Shown: positions 23,235 through 34,577, counted from the stretch's first letter. The stretch is DNA of 64,000 bases from SFEL01 sp045603585 (GCA_045603585.1 JAZUMK010000005.1:58601-122600); one strand, 5' to 3'. Program-made: numbers and translations. Notes: generated by a model not told the origin, from the sequence alone.

Positions 23235-26164
23235 GCCCCCACCGGAGGATATTCCTCGTATATGGTATTAAAGGTATACTGCAGCTGGCTGGTTGCCCTG
23301 AGCACATATTCGCTCAGGGATGTGCCCATATATGCCCTCAGATCTTCCATGCCCTGCAGCAGGGTGTTCCTGTGGGTATCGGGAAGGTTCTGAACGGAGT
23401 TGAGGTAATTGGTTATGTTCCTTATAAGGGCATTTGCGTTGTTTACCGCCGTCTGGAATTCTCCGCTGCCGGTATATGAGTTATACCATGAGGGAGTATG
23501 CAGAGAACACATCATACCGGAAGCAGCACCGCCCATGGTAGAATAATCCAGCGAAGTCATACCGGTATATGCCGCATTGGGTACAGAGGCAAACAGCAGC
23601 GCGGGATCTATATCCGCATACATGGAATCCGCATGGATCAAAACCACAGAACCCTGTACAACATTGTGGCAATAGGAGGAGGCGGGTGCGCCGCTTTCCA
23701 TGCACACATTGCTTATTACATGCATATCGCATACTTCCGTGGGCACAGTTCCTTCGGCAAACCAATCCGTAACAGGAGTATGTCCTGCGCCATCCAGATA
23801 GCAGGCATCCGTGGCCAGCTTGCCGGAAACAGAGCATACCGTTCCCTTTACAAGGCCGATTTCATTGGGAGATTCATCTATGATAGGCTTATCCTGCAGT
23901 CCCTCGTGGATTTCCTCCATAAACGCCTGCCACAGGGGAGCGGCGTATTTGCCGCCGGTGGATTTACTCTTGAGCTTTTGGTTGTAATTATCGTGACCGA
24001 TCCATACGGTACCGGTATAATAAGGGGTCATGCCGGCAAAGTATACGCTGCCGTAATCGCCGTTGGTGCCGGTCTTGCCTGCTACGGTCATGCCCTTTAT
24101 CTTTGCTCTGGTGCCCGTACCGGAATTTACCGCATCCGTCAGCACATCAACCAGCATATACGCTGTGGATTTTTTGAATACCCTGTGGGTATCCCTTATA
24201 TTTTCCGCATCCAGGACCACCTTGCCGTTTCCATCCACCACTCTGGTGAAGGACAGGGGTTCTCTGTATTCGCCGCCGCTTGCAACAGCGCCGTAGGCCG
24301 CCGCCATCTCAATGGGGGTTATGCCCGTTGCGCCCAGAGCAAGGCCTGAGCCCGTCTTGTTTATCCGGGAGGGATCCACGCCCAGCGCCTCAAGGTACGC
24401 AGCGGAATTATCAAAGCCAACATATTCCAGCAGCGTTCTTGCCGCGGCAACGTTAAGGGAGTTTATCACGCCGTCTCTTATGGTAAGGGGGCCCACAAGC
24501 TCCTCATCACCGATGGAAGGATAGCCCTTTTCGCTGTCCCAGCCCTCTATTGCCTGGGCAAAGTTTTTAAGTATTGTTGCGGGGGATGCGCCAAGATCCA
24601 GCGCAGGACCGTATACCGCAAGGGGCTTTATGGAAGAGCCAACGTCAGTGGAACTCTGATATGCCCTGTTCCAGCCCTTTTTCACTGTGGGGGTGTTTCT
24701 GCCGCCAACTATCGCCCGCAGCTCGCCGGTATGATAATCCAGCACGACTGCAGCCGCCTGAGGCTGGACCGTGGTTATGGTGTTGCCGTCGCTGCCGGTT
24801 TCGGTAACCTCGCCTGCGGAAGGATTGGCAAGCTCAGGATACTCATCCCAGTTTGCAAGGGTATCCTGCACCATATGCTGCATCTCGGTATCCACGGTAA
24901 GGTAAATGTGATATCCGCCGGTACGCAGTTCGTTTTCTATTGCGGTACGGTTTGCGGCGGTATCCAGCATATCCCTCTCGGCCAGCATATGGGTGACTAT
25001 ATCCCTTATGCCGTACTCCACAAAGTAAGGCATATCATAAAGCTCTGTGCTGGTGGATTTTTCCAGTACTGTTACAGTATCGTTGAGAGCGGTATCGTAC
25101 TGCTCCCTTGTGATGAAGCCCCCTTCATACATGGCCAGCAGCACCACGTTTGTACGGCGCTCGGTCACGTACATCTGGTTATTATTGGTAAGGGAATAGA
25201 TATACTGTTCCCTTGTGATCCCGCCGGATTCATTCAGCTCCTCCAGCTCCGCCGCCGCGCTTTCCGTGAGGGTGCGGCTGTAAATATTGGAGCGGGGATT
25301 GGTATAGTGGGGCTTTTGCACCATGCCTGCCAGCATTGCACATTCCCTTATGGTAAGCTCGGAAAGCTCCTTGCCGAAGTAATCCTTTGCGGCGGTCTTA
25401 AAGCCGTAATTGGAGCCGCCCAGGTATACGTCGTTCATATAGGCGGCAAGTATATCGTCCTTTTCCATTATCTGCTCAAGTTCAAGGGAAAGGTATGCTT
25501 CCTTTATCTTGCGCTTGTAGGACTGCTCATTGGAGAGGACCTTATTCTTTATAAGCTGCTGGGTTATGGTACTGCCGCCGTGAGTATCGGTATTTCTGAG
25601 GGTGTTTATTACTGCGGAAAACAGGCGCTTGTAATCCACTCCCTCATGCTTGTAAAAGCGCACATCCTCTATGGAAATAAGGGCGTTTTTGAGCATATCG
25701 GGTATTTCTTCGATATCTGCCCAATCCCTGTATTCCATGCCGGCGAAGGTGGTGATCAGATTGCCGTCTTTATCGTAAATGTAGGAGGTTCTGTCGCTCT
25801 TGCTGAGCTGAGCAGGGTCGATATCCTCGGTGGTTTCAACGTATGCCTTGGCAACGCCTGTTACAAGGCCCATACCTGCACAGCCCAGAAGCAGTATCAT
25901 TACCACCATCACCTTGAATACGGTAAAGACAAGCTCAAGGCCAAAAGGTCTGCTGCCGCGCCGTTCCACAAAAAGGTCTCCTGCGGAAGAGCCCTCTTCC
26001 CCGTCCTTTTTGAAGATGTCCTTTATTTTGGATATTATCTCCTTCACATAATCCGTTACGCTCCTGCGCTCCGTCTGCTTTTCTTCCTTTTCGCTTTCGC
26101 GGACGGGCATCTCAATGCGCGTGGTCTGTGAATTCATATTGTCGTTGTTTTCAAAGTCTTTCAT
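23231..26164 (-). CDS. class A penicillin-binding protein (PBP1A family)
   Basis: A bifunctional cell-wall polymerase of 977 residues. A cytoplasmic head of about 90 residues and one transmembrane helix precede a GT51 transglycosylase domain (EDVRFYKHEGVDYKR, then GGSTITQQLIKN). The transpeptidase domain has SSIK (active Ser), the SxN-type segment, and KTGT. A long C-terminal tail of about 200 residues is rich in Cys, Gly and Ser (several Cys pairs, CSVSGKLATDACY...MHVISNVCMESG), possibly a PASTA-unrelated binding region. The ribosome binding site (AAAGG) is modest. It heads a three-gene operon from a TGATATAAT promoter. Confidence 0.92.
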   Translation of the reverse strand: MKDFENNDNMNSQTTRIEMPVRESEKEEKQTERRSVTDYVKEIISKIKDIFKKDGEEGSSAGDLFVERRGSRPFGLELVFTVFKVMVVMILLLGCAGMGLVTGVAKAYVETTEDIDPAQLSKSDRTSYIYDKDGNLITTFAGMEYRDWADIEEIPDMLKNALISIEDVRFYKHEGVDYKRLFSAVINTLRNTDTHGGSTITQQLIKNKVLSNEQSYKRKIKEAYLSLELEQIMEKDDILAAYMNDVYLGGSNYGFKTAAKDYFGKELSELTIRECAMLAGMVQKPHYTNPRSNIYSRTLTESAAAELEELNESGGITREQYIYSLTNNNQMYVTERRTNVVLLAMYEGGFITREQYDTALNDTVTVLEKSTSTELYDMPYFVEYGIRDIVTHMLAERDMLDTAANRTAIENELRTGGYHIYLTVDTEMQHMVQDTLANWDEYPELANPSAGEVTETGSDGNTITTVQPQAAAVVLDYHTGELRAIVGGRNTPTVKKGWNRAYQSSTDVGSSIKPLAVYGPALDLGASPATILKNFAQAIEGWDSEKGYPSIGDEELVGPLTIRDGVINSLNVAAARTLLEYVGFDNSAAYLEALGVDPSRINKTGSGLALGATGITPIEMAAAYGAVASGGEYREPLSFTRVVDGNGKVVLDAENIRDTHRVFKKSTAYMLVDVLTDAVNSGTGTRAKIKGMTVAGKTGTNGDYGSVYFAGMTPYYTGTVWIGHDNYNQKLKSKSTGGKYAAPLWQAFMEEIHEGLQDKPIIDESPNEIGLVKGTVCSVSGKLATDACYLDGAGHTPVTDWFAEGTVPTEVCDMHVISNVCMESGAPASSYCHNVVQGSVVLIHADSMYADIDPALLFASVPNAAYTGMTSLDYSTMGGAASGMMCSLHTPSWYNSYTGSGEFQTAVNNANALIRNITNYLNSVQNLPDTHRNTLLQGMEDLRAYMGTSLSEYVLRATSQLQYTFNTIYEEYPPVGA

Positions 26165-26262
26165 TTATTCAACCTTTCACATCTGATGCGTATGGTGTTA
26201 TTTCAGTCTTTATCATGCTGCAAGGCAATACCTATGCCATTGTTCCATAATAATTCAAGGAT

Positions 26263-26271
26263 ATTATATCA
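26263..26271 (-). promoter_or_regulatory. extended -10 promoter of the PBP1A operon
   Basis: TGTGATATAAT on the minus strand, about 92 bases upstream of the PBP start. No clear -35. Confidence 0.5.
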
Positions 26272-26362
26272 CACCCTTATTTGCATCCTCAATACGCCCC
26301 GGCGCGCATATACTTTAATTAACGATAAGTTCACTTATTACGGTGAAAGGCTGACACAACAT

Positions 26363-27046
26363 ATGGAACAAACCCCGCTGCACCGCAGGCGGCGAAAGCC
26401 GCTGAAAATACTGCTGCTATGCCTATGCCTTGCCGCCATGCTGTGCATAGGCATGCTGATGCTGTTAAACAACAATATGCGTCCCGCCCTTGCCGCCATT
26501 GCGGAATCCCGCATAACTGCCCTTGCGGTATCCGCCATGAACGACGCCATAATGGAGCGTATGGACGACAATTCCTACACCTCCCTCATCACCGCCTACG
26601 ATAACGGCAGCAAGGTGTACATGATACAGGCAGACACCCGCCAGATGAACATGCTGGCGGCAGACTGCTGCGCCGCCGCCCAGACCCGCATTGCGGCTAT
26701 GGGGGAACAGGGTGTATCCGTCCCCCTGGGCACGGTATCCGGCATTACCTATCTTTCGGGGCGGGGCCCCGGCATAAGGGTCATATTTACCCCCGTGGGC
26801 AGCGTGGAAAGCGACTTTGACTCAGAGCTGGTATCCTCCGGTATCAATCAGTCCCTTTACAGGGTAAATATACGGCTCACCTCCACCATCCGCCTGATAA
26901 TGCCCGGCGTATCCCACAGCATAGAAGTAAGCGCAAAGGCTGCCATCGCAGAAAGCATAATCGTAGGGGATGTGCCGCAGGTATATACCAACGTGGCCGA
27001 TGAAGAGGATATGCTGAACCTGATACCCACAGAGCCCATATCCTGA
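26363..27046 (+). CDS. yunB: sporulation protein YunB
   Basis: A 227-residue protein with a basic N terminus, one transmembrane helix (about 15-35) and the family opening MRPALAAIAESRITALAVSAMNDAI. The later LSGRGPGIRVIFTPVGSVESDF and SLYRVNIRLTSTIRLIMPG segments are also typical. In Bacillus subtilis yunB is expressed in the mother cell under SigE and is needed for normal spore formation; its biochemical role is not known. ATG 26363 has AAAGG twelve bases upstream. The open frame to 26186 is not conserved in character. It is divergent from PBP1A. Confidence 0.85.
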   Translation: MEQTPLHRRRRKPLKILLLCLCLAAMLCIGMLMLLNNNMRPALAAIAESRITALAVSAMNDAIMERMDDNSYTSLITAYDNGSKVYMIQADTRQMNMLAADCCAAAQTRIAAMGEQGVSVPLGTVSGITYLSGRGPGIRVIFTPVGSVESDFDSELVSSGINQSLYRVNIRLTSTIRLIMPGVSHSIEVSAKAAIAESIIVGDVPQVYTNVADEEDMLNLIPTEPIS

Positions 27047-27085
27047 TTGTTTACATTCCATGCTATGGCGCATAAGCATGGGGCG

Positions 27086-27094
27086 TGATATAAT
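27086..27094 (+). promoter_or_regulatory. extended -10 promoter six bases before a start codon (predicts a leaderless mRNA)
   Basis: TGATATAAT, then six bases (GTACCC), then ATG at 27101. The geometry is identical to that at recD2. No ribosome binding site is in range. Confidence 0.55.
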
Positions 27095-27100
27095 GTACCC

Positions 27101-27955
27101 ATGAAAAAGCTTGCACTGATATTAATGTGCGCCCTGCTGCTTTTTGGCTGCGGCGCCGCATATGCAGAGGAGATGGAACCCACCCCAACCCCGGTTCCCA
27201 CGCCTTCCCCCAATCCCGTCATTCCCCCAAACACTGCCCTGCCCGAGCCCTTTAACGGACTCATAAGCCTCAGCGCAAATCAGGGAGGAACGGACGAGGA
27301 TGTTGTTCGTGTGCAGATAAGGCTGAGGGACCTTTGCTATTTCAGTTTCAAGCCCACCGGCAAATATCAGAGCATGACGGCCAATGCGGCAAAGGCATTT
27401 CAGCTAAAGCACACTCTGGATGACGGCACAGCCATGATATCCGACGGCACCATAGGCGCCCAGACCATGGATATACTTTTCCGCCACAACGTATCCCGCT
27501 CGGATATACAGGCCTCCATACCCATCGGCACAAGCTCCGTAATCAGCAATCCCACCATCGGCGAAGCCGTAAAATGGGATGAAGTCCGCGCTACCCTTGC
27601 CAAGGGCTCCTCCTATCTTGTTACGGATTACAACACCGGCACCACCTTCTACATGGTATTTACCGGCGGCGAAAATCACGCCGAAATGGAATGCAAGGAT
27701 GCATTCAACGCAGGCGTGCTCAGGGGAGTATTCGGCGGCGAATACAATTTCTCAAAGAGGGCCGTTACCGTATCCGTAAACGGCAAGCAGATCGCCGCTT
27801 CCCTTCAGGGCTATCCCCACGGAGAAGACAGCTATGCCTCCAACGACATGAGCGGCCACATATGCCTGTTCTTTGACGGCAGTTTATCCCACGTGGGCTC
27901 TCTGCCGGATGCCGAGCATCAGGAGCTTATCTACAAAGCATCCGGAAGAGGATAG
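27101..27955 (+). CDS. exported peptidoglycan-binding protein with the same His/Cys C-terminal domain
   Basis: A 284-residue protein. The signal ends in LLLFGCGAAYA, which fits either a lipobox (FGC) or a signal peptidase I site. A Pro/Thr linker, a PG_binding_1-like domain (about 50-125, VVRVQIRLRDLCYF then DGTIGAQTMD) and a C-terminal domain of about 140 residues follow. The last domain shares NHAEME, IAASLQGYPHG, GHICLFF and EHQ with the SH3 protein at 21478. The gene follows yunB by 54 bases but seems to have its own promoter, and a strong terminator follows. Function unknown; a spore or cell-wall role is inference. Confidence 0.78.
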   Translation: MKKLALILMCALLLFGCGAAYAEEMEPTPTPVPTPSPNPVIPPNTALPEPFNGLISLSANQGGTDEDVVRVQIRLRDLCYFSFKPTGKYQSMTANAAKAFQLKHTLDDGTAMISDGTIGAQTMDILFRHNVSRSDIQASIPIGTSSVISNPTIGEAVKWDEVRATLAKGSSYLVTDYNTGTTFYMVFTGGENHAEMECKDAFNAGVLRGVFGGEYNFSKRAVTVSVNGKQIAASLQGYPHGEDSYASNDMSGHICLFFDGSLSHVGSLPDAEHQELIYKASGRG

Positions 27956-27976
27956 TTACTAAATCAACGGTAAAAT

Positions 27977-28000
27977 AAAAAGCCCATATGGGCTTTTTTG
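27977..28000. terminator. bidirectional terminator between convergent genes
   Basis: AAAAAGCCCATATGGGCTTTTT (27977-27998) is a perfect palindrome with T and A runs at both ends, placed between the peptidoglycan-binding gene and the MarR gene. Confidence 0.85.
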
Positions 28001-28014
28001 TTTTGTGTCGGATT

Positions 28015-28458
28015 TTATTTTTCGCTGAATGCATCCAGCTCTCTGGAAACTATGCCCAAAGCCTTTGCCACAGCGGCCAGCTCCTCCTCGGAAAGCTCAG
28101 AGGATATCTTGCCGATTATATTCTTGAGATCCCCTTCGAACATATTGGTATAGCTGTAGAACTTGTCCGAAAGCTCCAGAGTAAATTCCCTGCCATCCTC
28201 CTCTGAGGGACAGCGTACCAGATATCCCTTGCGGGTAAGGGAGTTTACCTTATAGGTTGCATTGGACTGGGATATGCCTATAAACCTTGCAAAGCGGCTG
28301 ATGGTAGGCTTATTGAGGGCATATATGACCTCAAGGGAGAATACTTCCATTGCGCTCAGGCTGCCATCCCGCTCCCTGACGCGGGTGAATACCTTGCGGT
28401 AAAACTCCAGCCTTATCTTTGCAAAGGCTTCCATTATCTGCTTTTCTATACTTTTCAT
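28015..28458 (-). CDS. MarR-family transcriptional regulator
   Basis: A 147-residue winged-helix protein. The recognition region is ISRFARFIGISQSNATYKVNSLTRKGYLVR, followed by the wing CPSEEDGREFTLELS, with helical dimerisation ends. MarR proteins usually respond to small ligands or oxidation and repress nearby genes. GGGAG precedes the ATG. It lies 63 bases downstream of spoIIID in the same direction, so it may be read through from it. No target can be named. Confidence 0.88.
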   Translation of the reverse strand: MKSIEKQIMEAFAKIRLEFYRKVFTRVRERDGSLSAMEVFSLEVIYALNKPTISRFARFIGISQSNATYKVNSLTRKGYLVRCPSEEDGREFTLELSDKFYSYTNMFEGDLKNIIGKISSELSEEELAAVAKALGIVSRELDAFSEK

Positions 28459-28521
28459 ATGTCTCCCAGAATACTTTTATACTTTTTATTGACTTTATCA
28501 TATTCCGGCTGTCTGTGTCAA

Positions 28522-28770
28522 TTATACCCCTTTGTATTTCCTGTATGTGGCCATGCCGCCGCGGATATGCCGCTCCTCCTTATTATGCTGCAGTACCTCC
28601 CGCACGGCTGCCGCTGCCGCTGGATCGATATACCTGAGCCGCTCCGCCATATCCTTATGGACAGTGGATTTGCTTATTCCAAAGCGGGAGGCGGCCTGCC
28701 GTACTGTTGCTCCGTTTTCTATGATGTAATTTGCCACATCCATCACCCGCTCTTCAATGTATCCGTACAT
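28522..28770 (-). CDS. spoIIID: stage III sporulation transcription factor SpoIIID
   Basis: An 82-residue DNA-binding protein with a helix-turn-helix (TVRQAASRFGISKSTVHKDMAERL, about 22-45) and the conserved tail HNKEERHIRGGMATYRKYK. SpoIIID acts in the mother cell as activator and repressor of SigE and SigK genes. Two ATGs lie close together; the one at 28770 has GGGGG seven bases upstream, while the one at 28776 sits directly against it, so I use 28770. Confidence 0.95.
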   Translation of the reverse strand: MYGYIEERVMDVANYIIENGATVRQAASRFGISKSTVHKDMAERLRYIDPAAAAAVREVLQHNKEERHIRGGMATYRKYKGV

Positions 28771-28837
28771 TTGCATACCCCCGATTGTGCTTTGTAAAGC
28801 TTATGAAAGTCAAACAACAGGTATGCATGAATAAGAA

Positions 28838-28866
28838 AAAGGAGACCGTTTAAGGTCTCCTTTGAT
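28838..28866 (-). terminator. terminator of ppdK
   Basis: AAAGGAGACC, six-base loop, GGTCTCCTTT (28838-28863), followed by a T run on the minus strand. Confidence 0.85.
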
Positions 28867-28885
28867 CTTTGTGCTATTGATTGAG

Positions 28886-31522
<2,637 letters not shown>

Positions 31523-31585
31523 ACTTTCCTCCGTAAATTTTTATATGTTTGAATTATAAAGTTGACTATTTTGGCGCAGATTAAA

Positions 31586-31607
31586 CAGCCTGTCTGCGTC
31601 AGGCTGT
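31586..31607 (-). repeat. inverted repeat at the ppdK transcription start
   Basis: ACAGCCTG and CAGGCTGT arms (8 bp) around a seven-base centre. It would form a hairpin at the very 5' end of the ppdK mRNA, or act as an operator overlapping +1. Confidence 0.55.
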
Positions 31608-31610
31608 AAG

Positions 31611-31639
31611 ATTATACCCTTTTTTTACCACATAATCAA
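31611..31639 (-). promoter_or_regulatory. strong SigA-type promoter of ppdK
   Basis: Minus strand: TTGATT (31634-31639), 17-base spacer, TATAAT (31611-31616). The predicted start near 31604-31607 coincides with the first arm of an inverted repeat at 31586-31607. Confidence 0.75.
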
Positions 31640-31712
31640 TAGGAAAACTCCCTATTTGACGGCAAAACTTCAAATATATTTGTTCCTGCAGAACAATGAC
31701 GTTTTCCCTGCA

Positions 31713-32450
31713 TCATGCGTTTATCAATTTGTACAGTGAGCGCAGCCTGCGCTCCAGCACATGCTCCGCATATTCCAGCATTGCCCGGCCCAATTCCTCC
31801 CTAACCACCTGAGGCAGCACCACCTTGCGCATATCCGTCGCCTCAAGGGCCAGCATGCGCCGCAAAGCCTCCAATGAAAGAGGACTTATCTTAAGGCAGT
31901 CCGGCGCCATGCATCCACCGCACACCGCTCCGCCCGCCGCGGGAGCAAAGCCCATTCTGGGCAATCCGCGCAAATCATCCCCACAGGAAGCGCAGCTGGT
32001 GATCGAAGGCGTATATCCCATTTCGGCAAGGCTTTTTGCGGTAAATACGATCGCCATATCCAAAGGATCATTATCCGCATACGCAGCATATGTGAGGGCA
32101 AAATACAAAATCTTCAGCAATTCCGAGCAGCTTGTTCCTTCCTCCGCAAGGCCGTTTGCCACCTCCAGCATATGGGTAGCGGCATAAAACCTGTCCATAT
32201 CCTGCCTGAGAGGATAAAAGCTTTCCTTCACATCGCATGCGTTGACGCTGTACTTTCCCTGTTTTTCAAAAAGCACAAACTCACCATACACAAACAGCTC
32301 GGAAGCGGGCAGCAGCGGACTGTTGGGCCTGCGGCAGCCCCGGGCCGCCGCGCCTATGCTGCCCTGATCTGTCAGTATGGTGAGCATTCTGTCGTTGTCT
32401 TTATAATTGGCATAGCGGGTGACTATGCCGCTTAATGTAACAACAGACAT
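31713..32450 (-). CDS. recO: DNA repair protein RecO
   Basis: A 245-residue recombination mediator that helps load RecA with RecR. It shows the N-terminal OB fold (VVTLSGIVTRYANYKDNDRMLTIL), a helical middle, and a zinc site (CASCGDD...CGGCM at about 160-185). The frame opens at a GTG at 32456, but the ATG at 32450 is nine bases from AAAGGG and is preferred. In many Bacillota recO lies next to era; here it is separated from era by yqzL and a cyclase gene. Confidence 0.9.
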   Translation of the reverse strand: MSVVTLSGIVTRYANYKDNDRMLTILTDQGSIGAAARGCRRPNSPLLPASELFVYGEFVLFEKQGKYSVNACDVKESFYPLRQDMDRFYAATHMLEVANGLAEEGTSCSELLKILYFALTYAAYADNDPLDMAIVFTAKSLAEMGYTPSITSCASCGDDLRGLPRMGFAPAAGGAVCGGCMAPDCLKISPLSLEALRRMLALEATDMRKVVLPQVVREELGRAMLEYAEHVLERRLRSLYKLINA

Positions 32451-32538
32451 ATCCACCCACCCTTTCCATCATCTTACTGGATTCAAACTGCCCCGCTTTT
32501 CGGGATACTAATCATATCAACCAAGGAGGTATCCCCAA

Positions 32539-32664
32539 ATGGAACATCATGATAAACATCGCAGCAAAGCCGCCGACCCGCTGTGGCAGGAATTTTTGCG
32601 CACAGGCTCAGTCAAAGCCTATCTTGAATACAAGCGGCAGACTAATCCGGAATTACCGCGATAG
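32539..32664 (+). CDS. yqzL: YqzL-like 41-residue protein
   Basis: ATG 32539 to TAG 32664, with a textbook AAGGAGGT eight bases upstream. The core WQEFLRTGSVKAYLEYKR matches the YqzL family pattern (W..F..TG....YL.YK), whose members lie between era and recO in Bacillus. The position between recO and the era cluster supports this, but here it is on the opposite strand, divergent from recO. Its last 23 bases overlap the end of the convergent cyclase gene. Function of the family is unknown. Confidence 0.78.
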   Translation: MEHHDKHRSKAADPLWQEFLRTGSVKAYLEYKRQTNPELPR

Positions 32665-33265
32665 CCCTTACGGGAGCGCCGTCCGCATCTTTATATTTGA
32701 GAGGCAGCGCGTAAAAATCCACCATTTTGCCGGAGGCCTCGGTAAGATTGCAAAGGTTTTCCACTATTACCATGCCGGCGCCAAACAGCATAAAGTGATT
32801 TGGCATGGGCCAATCCATAGGGTCAACGGACATGCAGTCTATGCCGACGCCCTTCTTGCCGGTATCTATGGCATACTGTATTACCTCGGCTTCAGGCACA
32901 GGAGCATCAAAATATCCCTCCTTGCCCCAAAGGGCATCCTGACCGGTATGGAATATGATAAACTCCGCCTTATCCGCCATTTCACGGTATGCGTTTATTT
33001 CCTCCATTGTTATCCTGCCCCTGCAGGGGATAACTGCCGCCTTTCCGCAGAATGTGGAAACAGGGAGCTTGTCCAGCTCGGCAGCCCCTTCCAGCATATG
33101 GGCGGGAGTGTCCATATGTGTACCTGTATGGGAATACAGAAACAGGGCGGTTTCCCGAAAACCGTCCTTTTCCAATGTATTGCCCACGGTAAGCCTGGGA
33201 GGCTCTGTGCCGGGGAATACCTGCATATCTTCATGTATAACGTGGGTCAGGTCTATTACTTTCAT
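32642..33265 (-). CDS. cyclase-family metal-dependent hydrolase (kynurenine formamidase-like)
   Basis: A 207-residue protein of the cyclase/formamidase fold. The metal-binding motif is SHTGTHMDTPAHM (about residues 45-57). MKVIDLTHVIHEDMQVFPG at the N terminus and FALP-type LPLKYKDADGAPVRAIA at the C terminus are also family-like. Members hydrolyse N-formyl-kynurenine, isatin or related amides; the substrate here is unknown, since no tryptophan catabolism genes are near. GGAG lies eleven bases before the ATG. It is the last gene after era. Confidence 0.85.
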   Translation of the reverse strand: MKVIDLTHVIHEDMQVFPGTEPPRLTVGNTLEKDGFRETALFLYSHTGTHMDTPAHMLEGAAELDKLPVSTFCGKAAVIPCRGRITMEEINAYREMADKAEFIIFHTGQDALWGKEGYFDAPVPEAEVIQYAIDTGKKGVGIDCMSVDPMDWPMPNHFMLFGAGMVIVENLCNLTEASGKMVDFYALPLKYKDADGAPVRAIAVIPD

Positions 33266-33279
33266 TTTATGTTATGCTC

Positions 33280-34167
33280 CTATTCGTAGCCCAGTTCCTT
33301 CATAACGGAAGTGCTGTTGCGCCAATCGTTCTTCACCTTTACCCAAAGCTGAAGATTGACCCTTGTGCCCAGCAGCCATTCTATATCACGGCGTGCTTCT
33401 GTGCCGATGCGCTTGAGCATGCGGCCCTGCTTGCCGATTATAATGCCCTTGTGTCCGTCCCTCTCGCAGAAGATCGTGGCCCAGATATCATACATTCCGT
33501 CTTCCCTGAGATGCATTTTATCTATGCCTACGCCTATGCCGTGGGGCACTTCTTCCTTGAGCAGCATAAGGGCCTTTTCCCTTATCATTTCGCCGCAGAT
33601 GACCCTTTCGGGCTGATCTGTGACCATATCCTCCGGAAAATACTGTGGGCCCTCCACCAGCCTTGCCTTAAGGGCGGCCTCCAGCTTGTCCAGTCCTCTG
33701 CCTTCCTCTGCAGATATCTTGATTATATCCTGAATAAAGTCTTCCTTTTCCAGCCTTTCACGGGCAGATTCGATATGGTCCAGAGTGGCGATATCCGCCT
33801 TGTTTATGGCGGCGATAACAGGGGCCTTGGCCGTGCGGAGCTTTTCGATTATAGCTTCGTCCTTTTCCCTGATGCCTGCGATGGCATCCACCATGAACAG
33901 CACCGCCTCAACCTCATTGAGGGAATCATAGGCCACCTTCAGCATATACTCACCCAATCTGTTTTTGGGCATGGTAACGCCGGGAGTATCCAGGAATACT
34001 ATCTGATACCCCTTGCGGCTCACAACGCCCATAACTCTGTTGCGTGTGGTCTGAGCCCTTTCGGATACTATGGAAACCTTCTGGCCCACCAGACGGTTCA
34101 TCAGGGTGCTTTTGCCCACGTTGGGGCTGCCTATTATGGTTACAAATCCGGAAAGATATCCTGTCAT
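33280..34167 (-). CDS. era: GTPase Era
   Basis: A 295-residue ribosome assembly GTPase that binds 16S rRNA in the 30S subunit. G1 is GSPNVGKST, G3 DTPG, G4 NKAD. The C-terminal KH domain has GKQGRMLKRIGTEARRDIE. The start overlaps the cdd stop by one base (TAATG), with GAGG ten bases upstream. It stands in the usual order ybeY-cdd-era; dgkA, often between, is missing. Confidence 0.95.
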   Translation of the reverse strand: MTGYLSGFVTIIGSPNVGKSTLMNRLVGQKVSIVSERAQTTRNRVMGVVSRKGYQIVFLDTPGVTMPKNRLGEYMLKVAYDSLNEVEAVLFMVDAIAGIREKDEAIIEKLRTAKAPVIAAINKADIATLDHIESARERLEKEDFIQDIIKISAEEGRGLDKLEAALKARLVEGPQYFPEDMVTDQPERVICGEMIREKALMLLKEEVPHGIGVGIDKMHLREDGMYDIWATIFCERDGHKGIIIGKQGRMLKRIGTEARRDIEWLLGTRVNLQLWVKVKNDWRNSTSVMKELGYE

Positions 34168-34577
34168 TACTTAAGATCCTCTTTTGTAAAAGCGAAGGGC
34201 AGCAGCTCTTCAAGGGTCCTTACCTGATATTCGCCCTTGTTGTTGGCACAGATGACCGGCATATCCCTGTCGCAGAATTCTGCCAGCACCTGACGGCACA
34301 CTCCGCAGGGCACAGAATAGGTATCCCCATCCCATATTACAGCCAGCGCATCAAACTTGCGCTCGCCTTCGTATACCGCCTTGAACATGGCGGTGCGCTC
34401 GGCGCAGTTTGTGGGGCCATAGGCGGCGTGTTCAATATTGCAGCCAAGGTAATATGCGCCGCTTGCCGCCTTCAGACAGGCGCCCACATGAAACTTTGAA
34501 TAGGGTACATATGCCCTCTGCATGGCATCCTGAGCCATGCGTATCATATTGCGTATTTCGTAATCATGTATCTGCAT
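34167..34577 (-). CDS. cdd: cytidine deaminase
   Basis: A 136-residue zinc enzyme that converts cytidine to uridine in pyrimidine salvage. The active site shows NIEHAAYGPTNCAERTA (zinc Cys and catalytic Glu) and PCGVCRQ (two zinc Cys). It overlaps ybeY and era by one base each, so translation is coupled along the operon. Confidence 0.93.
   Translation of the reverse strand: MQIHDYEIRNMIRMAQDAMQRAYVPYSKFHVGACLKAASGAYYLGCNIEHAAYGPTNCAERTAMFKAVYEGERKFDALAVIWDGDTYSVPCGVCRQVLAEFCDRDMPVICANNKGEYQVRTLEELLPFAFTKEDLK

Noticed and set aside
24731..26131. 466-residue open frame opposite PBP1A
   Set aside because: It is antisense to a gene with all GT51 and transpeptidase motifs; no start signal or known domain.
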